From Rhodobacterales bacterium (lineage in GTDB: Bacteria > Pseudomonadota > Alphaproteobacteria > Rhodobacterales > Rhodobacteraceae): 64,000 nucleotides of DNA. The DNA is taken from the NCBI GenBank assembly GCA_021155205.1, contig JAJNPS010000047.1, positions 124,001-188,000 on the forward strand, given 5' to 3'. Both the position numbers and the translations under genes were made by a program. Shown here piece by piece: positions 60,531 to 64,000 of the stretch; position 1 is the first letter of the stretch; each line of letters starts with the position of its first letter. The notes under the pieces were generated by a model. The model was given only the letters and a program-made list of their open reading frames with translations, made no database searches and was not told where the DNA came from.

Positions 60531-61264
60531 GTACTTTCGGCTCCGGTGCTGGCGGCATGTTGGGCGAGCTTGCGGTAGTAGGGCAGCGCCGCGTCCAACA
60601 ACGGGCGATAGGCGTCAGGCAAATCCGGCAGGTTGCCTTCGGGCGCGTCAAAGCCGGTGGAGTCGTGTACGGCATTGTACCAGTGCGGCGCCCAGACACC
60701 ATCATAGGGTTTCGGACCCATCGGCCAGCGCAGCATCTTTCCGGTATAGGAAATGCCCAAAGTCGAGCAGATATTCATGAGAGATTTCTGTGGATTAAGT
60801 CGAATGTCCGCCGAGTCTACCACCAGCGGGGCCTGACCCATCCAATCGGCGACCTGATCGAACAGACGGGCCTGCTGGACAAAGCCGATGTCGTGCAGGG
60901 TCGGGGCCTCGCGCTTTTTGGCGTAGCTTGCGATGACGCGGGCGGGATGGCGGATCAGAAAGACGTTGGTCAGTCCGCGCATGAAGCCGAGATCAAATTC
61001 CGGGATCATGTGAAGGGTCATATGCTTCTGATAGTAAATGGTTTTGTTATCTGGTGCAGGCATAAGGCAGCGCGCCGCCACGCGGGCGGCATCGACCTCG
61101 CCGACCGCTATCACGGCGTCGCGCATGGGGTGGTCGATCCCAGTGGCCTGCAGATAGGCCGCGTAGAATGGCTCGTCCCAGACGGCGCAATCGCCCCTTG
61201 CGGCAAAGCTGTACATCAGGGCGGTCGACAGGTTCCGGGGACCGGACCACATGGCGATCTTCAT
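60527..61264 (-). CDS. Sulfotransferase-like P-loop protein
   Basis: P-loop protein of 245 residues. It opens with MKIAMWSGPRNLSTALMYSF, a PAPS-like phosphate-binding loop (SGPRNLST), DEPFYAAYL, and FLIRHPARVIASY, which is the second sulfotransferase motif. Its partner gene upstream encodes a class IV aminotransferase. As I recall, plant branched-chain aminotransferase-like proteins fuse a P-loop domain of this kind with an aminotransferase domain. The true reaction is unknown. ATG 61264 is used; an alternative opens at 61306. Confidence 0.78.
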   Translation of the reverse strand: MKIAMWSGPRNLSTALMYSFAARGDCAVWDEPFYAAYLQATGIDHPMRDAVIAVGEVDAARVAARCLMPAPDNKTIYYQKHMTLHMIPEFDLGFMRGLTNVFLIRHPARVIASYAKKREAPTLHDIGFVQQARLFDQVADWMGQAPLVVDSADIRLNPQKSLMNICSTLGISYTGKMLRWPMGPKPYDGVWAPHWYNAVHDSTGFDAPEGNLPDLPDAYRPLLDAALPYYRKLAQHAASTGAEST

Positions 61265-61328
61265 GGGTGCCCCGCGAATGTCTTCTGTGTGCCCGACATA
61301 TGGCAAGCGTGCTCCGATTGCCCTGACA

Positions 61329-62228
61329 TCACGCGCCGACCAGGATCTTGTAAAGACCGTGGAGCCGTTCTGTCATCGGTCCCATCTGGCCGGTGCCGAT
61401 GACGCGACCGTCGATGCTGCCGACCGGGGTCTGCGCACCAAAGGTGCCGGTCAGGAACACCTCGTCGGCCGAATAGGTGTCGACCAGGGAATAGTTCCGT
61501 TCGAATACCGGGATGCCGTTCCCCCGGCAAAGGTCGATGACCTTTTGGCGGGTGATACCATTCATGCAGTAGTCGCCGGTACTGGTCCAGACCTGCCCCT
61601 TGCGCACGATGAACAGGTTGCAGGCGTTGGTGGTGTTCACAAAGCCATGCACGTCCAGCATCAGCGCCTCGTCCGCGCCAGCCTTTTCGGCGGCGATGCA
61701 GGCGAGGATGCAGTTCAGCTTGGAATGACTGTTGAGTTTGGGGTCCTGCGTCATCGGCAGTCCGCGAAAGTGTGGCACGGTCGCCAGCTTGATCGGTCGG
61801 GGCAGCCTCGGCCGCGAATGCTCCATGATGATGACCATGGTCGGGCCCTGCTGGCTGAGCCTCGGGTGCTGGAAGGGTCGGGTCTTGACGCCGCGTGTCA
61901 CCATCAGGCGCGCATGGGCATCCGTCGTCATGCCATTGGCCATTTGCGTGTCTAGTACGGCCTTTTTGACATCGTCCCTGGTGCGCGCCATGTCGAGGTC
62001 GATCGCCTTTGCAGCCTCGAAAAGGCGATCGACATGTTCATCGAGGAAGGCCCAGGCCCCGTTGTAAAGGCGGATGCCCTCCCAGACGCCATCGCCCAGC
62101 ATGAAGCCGGAGTCATAGACCGACACCGTGGCCTGCGCCTTGGGGACAATCCTGCCGTTGACCCAGATCCGGATCGTCTCGTTGCGGGCATCTTCTTCGG
62201 CCTGATGGGTCGAGACGTGGTCGGTCAT
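61329..62228 (-). CDS. Class IV PLP aminotransferase (branched-chain/D-amino acid type)
   Basis: Fold-type IV PLP enzyme of 299 residues. IRIWVNGRIVPKAQATVSVYDSGFMLGDGVWEGIRLYNG, NSHSKLNCILACIAAEKAGADEALMLD (PLP-lysine in SHSKLN) and GFVNTTNACNLFIV match branched-chain and D-amino acid aminotransferases. ATG 62228 has GGGGGACC upstream; the frame reaches 62279. It precedes the sulfotransferase-like gene by 64 bases. Because the pair resembles a plant fusion, its substrate may differ from valine/leucine/isoleucine. Confidence 0.88.
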   Translation of the reverse strand: MTDHVSTHQAEEDARNETIRIWVNGRIVPKAQATVSVYDSGFMLGDGVWEGIRLYNGAWAFLDEHVDRLFEAAKAIDLDMARTRDDVKKAVLDTQMANGMTTDAHARLMVTRGVKTRPFQHPRLSQQGPTMVIIMEHSRPRLPRPIKLATVPHFRGLPMTQDPKLNSHSKLNCILACIAAEKAGADEALMLDVHGFVNTTNACNLFIVRKGQVWTSTGDYCMNGITRQKVIDLCRGNGIPVFERNYSLVDTYSADEVFLTGTFGAQTPVGSIDGRVIGTGQMGPMTERLHGLYKILVGA

Positions 62229-62371
62229 GGGGTCCCCCGTGCTTTGCTCCACGCTATTGCGGTGCGGTGGCAAGGCCAAGGGGGCGCATCAACCTTGCGT
62301 GATTCACGCGGGGGTGAGTTGCGCGGATGACCGCGTAGGGAAAGGTGAAGGCAGCACCAGAGAGAGGTCGC

Positions 62372-62545
62372 ATGGAACGTCTGAGCATTGGCGCCGCGAT
62401 TTTGCTGACAGTTGTCCTGAGCCTGTTTCTGGCACATCCAGGGCGTGCCGTTACTGAAAAGGTCTTTGTAGCGGAGGGCTGTTTCTGGTGCGGCGAGGCG
62501 GATTTCGAAAAGGTGCGGGGTGCCGGAATGATGCGTCCAGGCTGA
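62372..62545 (+). pseudogene. msrA: 3'-truncated exported MsrA (peptide methionine sulfoxide reductase A) remnant
   Basis: The frame encodes 57 residues: a signal peptide (RLSIGAAILLTVVLSLFLAHPGRA) and then KVFVAEGCFWCGEADFEKVRG, the MsrA catalytic segment with GCFWC. In intact MsrA the motif is followed by a VVSGYTGG stretch and about 130 more residues. Here the frame stops after AGMMRPG, and no MsrA sequence is found in any frame before mutS at 62629. The remnant has a ribosome site (AGAGAGG) and its catalytic Cys, but no fold. A deletion joined to the mutS upstream region is the simplest reading. Confidence 0.8.
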
Positions 62546-62628
62546 CCCGCCGATGCGGGCACTCCTTGGCGCGCATTGCCGCGGGTCTCCACCGCCTGTA
62601 GGGTCTTGGCCGGACGCGGGGGACCCAT

Positions 62629-64000
62629 ATGACCGACGACGCCGCGACGCCGATGATGGCGCAGTATCTGGAGATCAAGGCGCAGAACCCCGGCGCCATC
62701 CTGTTCTATCGGATGGGCGATTTCTACGAAATGTTTTTCGATGACGCCAAGGCCGCCGCCGAGGCGCTGGACATCGCCCTGACCAAACGGGGCTTTCATC
62801 AGGGCGCGGACATTCCGATGTGCGGGGTGCCGGTGCATGCGGCCGACGGCTATCTGCTGACGTTGATCCGCAAGGGGTTTCGGGTCGCCATCGCCGAACA
62901 GATGGAAGATCCGGCCGAGGCGAAAAAGCGCGGGTACAAGGCGGTGGTCAAGCGGGCGGTGGTGCGGCTGGTCACGCCCGGCACGCTGACCGAAGATGCC
63001 CTGCTGGAGGCGCGTCGGCACAATTACCTCGCGGCCTATGCGCAGGTGCGCGACGAGGCGGCACTGGCCTGGGCCGACATCTCCACCGGCGAGCTGCGGG
63101 TCATGGCCTGCCCGCTGGTGCGGCTGGGTGCTGCCCTGGCGCGGCTGGCCCCGCGCGAAGTGCTGGTTGCCGAGGGTCTTGAAGCCGATCTGGCGGGATT
63201 GGTGACGGATCTGGGGGCGGCGCTGACGCCGATGGCACGGTCGAGTTTCGACAGCACGGGGGCGGAACGGCGGCTGTCTTCGCTGTTCCGGGTCAGCAGT
63301 CTGGATGCCTTTGGCAGCTTTGGCCGGGCCGAGATTGCCGCGATGGGCGGGCTGATCGACTATCTCGACCTGACGCAAAAGGGACGGTTGCCGCTGATGC
63401 GTCCGCCGGTTCGGGAAGAGGCGGGCGGACTGGTGCAGATCGACGCGGCGACGCGGCGGAATCTGGAGATCTCGGGCGCATTGTCGGGCGGGCGTGAAGG
63501 GTCGTTACTGGCGGCGGTAGACCGCACGGTGACGGCGGCGGGTGCAAGGTTGCTGGATCGGCGGCTGGCGGCACCGTCACGGGACCTTGGGGTCATTCAC
63601 GCGCGCCAGGCGGCGGTTTCGGCGATGGTCGATGCGCCGGCCCTGCGGGCGGACCTGCGCGCGGCATTGCGGCGGGTGCCGGATATGGACCGGGCGTTGT
63701 CGCGGCTGGCGCTGGATCGGGGCGGGCCGCGCGATCTGGCGGCGATCCGGGCGGGGTTGGGGCAGGCAGAGGGGATTGCGCAGCTGCTGGCCGGGGTTGA
63801 CGGGCTGCTGGGGGAGGCGGCGCGCGAACTGGTGGGGCGTGGGGACCTGATTGCGCTGCTGGACCGGGCGCTTGTGTCGGAACCACCGCTCATGGTGCGG
63901 GATGGCGGTTTTGTCGCGACAGGTTTCGATGCAGAGCTGGACGAGACGCGCGCCTTGCGCGACCAGGGACGGGGTGTGATCGGGCGCATGCAGGCCGAGT
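62629..64000 (+). CDS. mutS: DNA mismatch repair protein MutS (N-terminal part, runs off window)
   Basis: Mismatch recognition ATPase. The first 457 residues are present. Domain I shows GDFYEMFFDDA (Phe32 and Glu34 of the mismatch-contacting F-x-E), then MCGVPVHA, AIAEQMEDP and VVKRAVVRLVTPGT; the connector and lever (NLEI and LLDRRLAAP) follow. The ATPase domain is beyond the edge. ATG 62629 is preceded by GGGGGACCC. It follows the truncated msrA by 83 bases. Confidence 0.96.
   Translation, partial: MTDDAATPMMAQYLEIKAQNPGAILFYRMGDFYEMFFDDAKAAAEALDIALTKRGFHQGADIPMCGVPVHAADGYLLTLIRKGFRVAIAEQMEDPAEAKKRGYKAVVKRAVVRLVTPGTLTEDALLEARRHNYLAAYAQVRDEAALAWADISTGELRVMACPLVRLGAALARLAPREVLVAEGLEADLAGLVTDLGAALTPMARSSFDSTGAERRLSSLFRVSSLDAFGSFGRAEIAAMGGLIDYLDLTQKGRLPLMRPPVREEAGGLVQIDAATRRNLEISGALSGGREGSLLAAVDRTVTAAGARLLDRRLAAPSRDLGVIHARQAAVSAMVDAPALRADLRAALRRVPDMDRALSRLALDRGGPRDLAAIRAGLGQAEGIAQLLAGVDGLLGEAARELVGRGDLIALLDRALVSEPPLMVRDGGFVATGFDAELDETRALRDQGRGVIGRMQAE

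Overview
The window is GC-rich, densely packed chromosomal DNA from an alphaproteobacterium, most likely a marine-type Rhodobacteraceae (Roseobacter/Rhodobacter group). The pointers are the order rimP-nusA-ylxR-infB ending at a terminator with no rbfA after it, argJ next to mutT, tandem TamA/TamB genes, a xylose operon with a divergent ROK regulator, and an aminotransferase/sulfotransferase pair. No rRNA, tRNA, CRISPR array, phage or transposase gene was found. No gap between genes exceeds about 300 bases.

Layout. 1-4500: 5' part of secA (minus), then a plus-strand run of a periplasmic parvulin-type isomerase, argJ, mutT and a 46-residue conserved-looking small protein, closed by a bidirectional terminator. 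4576-10016 (minus): the translation/transcription operon rimP-nusA-rnpM-infB, preceded by a promoter and a leader that contains an intrinsic-terminator hairpin right before rimP. 10151-11929: prolyl iminopeptidase and ubiG, divergent. 11926-18457: an accessory-looking block with an alpha-oxoamine-synthase-like PLP enzyme, a subtilase, a PAP2/vanadium-haloperoxidase-type enzyme with an HGN-repeat N-terminus, and a SARP/TPR-type regulator. 18461-20411: aldo/keto reductase and a BrkB/YihY membrane protein. 20408-29485: xylose catabolism; xylF-xylH-ABC ATPase-xylB-xylA-GH3 on minus and a divergent ROK repressor.

29606-34965: tamA-tamB for outer-membrane protein assembly. 34974-38433 (minus): three overlapping surface-polysaccharide genes (SDR epimerase, initiating sugar transferase, FlaA1/CapD dehydratase). 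38537-40879 (minus): MarR regulator, nitrilase-family amidase, glutaredoxin, ComF. 40902-42897: BioC-like methyltransferase and ferrochelatase. 43009-45134: a small secreted protein and cell-wall genes (two L,D-transpeptidases around a CAP-domain lipoprotein). 45207-50130 (minus): RNA uracil methyltransferase and two half-size ABC exporters with a possible leader peptide ahead. 50310-53535: tRNA nucleotidyltransferase, two Nudix enzymes, Hsp33. 53544-55313: divergent REC-PP2C and Hpt signalling genes. 55329-58603: ilvA, a hypothetical gene and argG. 58605-62228 (minus): class IV aminotransferase, sulfotransferase-like protein and a TAP-like alpha/beta hydrolase. 62372-64000: a 3'-truncated msrA remnant and the 5' part of mutS.

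Most of the window is core housekeeping sequence. The parts most worth study are the rimP leader attenuator, the 11.9-18.5 kb block, the putative leader peptide before the ABC exporters, the aminotransferase/sulfotransferase pair and the divergent PP2C/Hpt module. All family calls come from reading motifs by eye; no database search was run.
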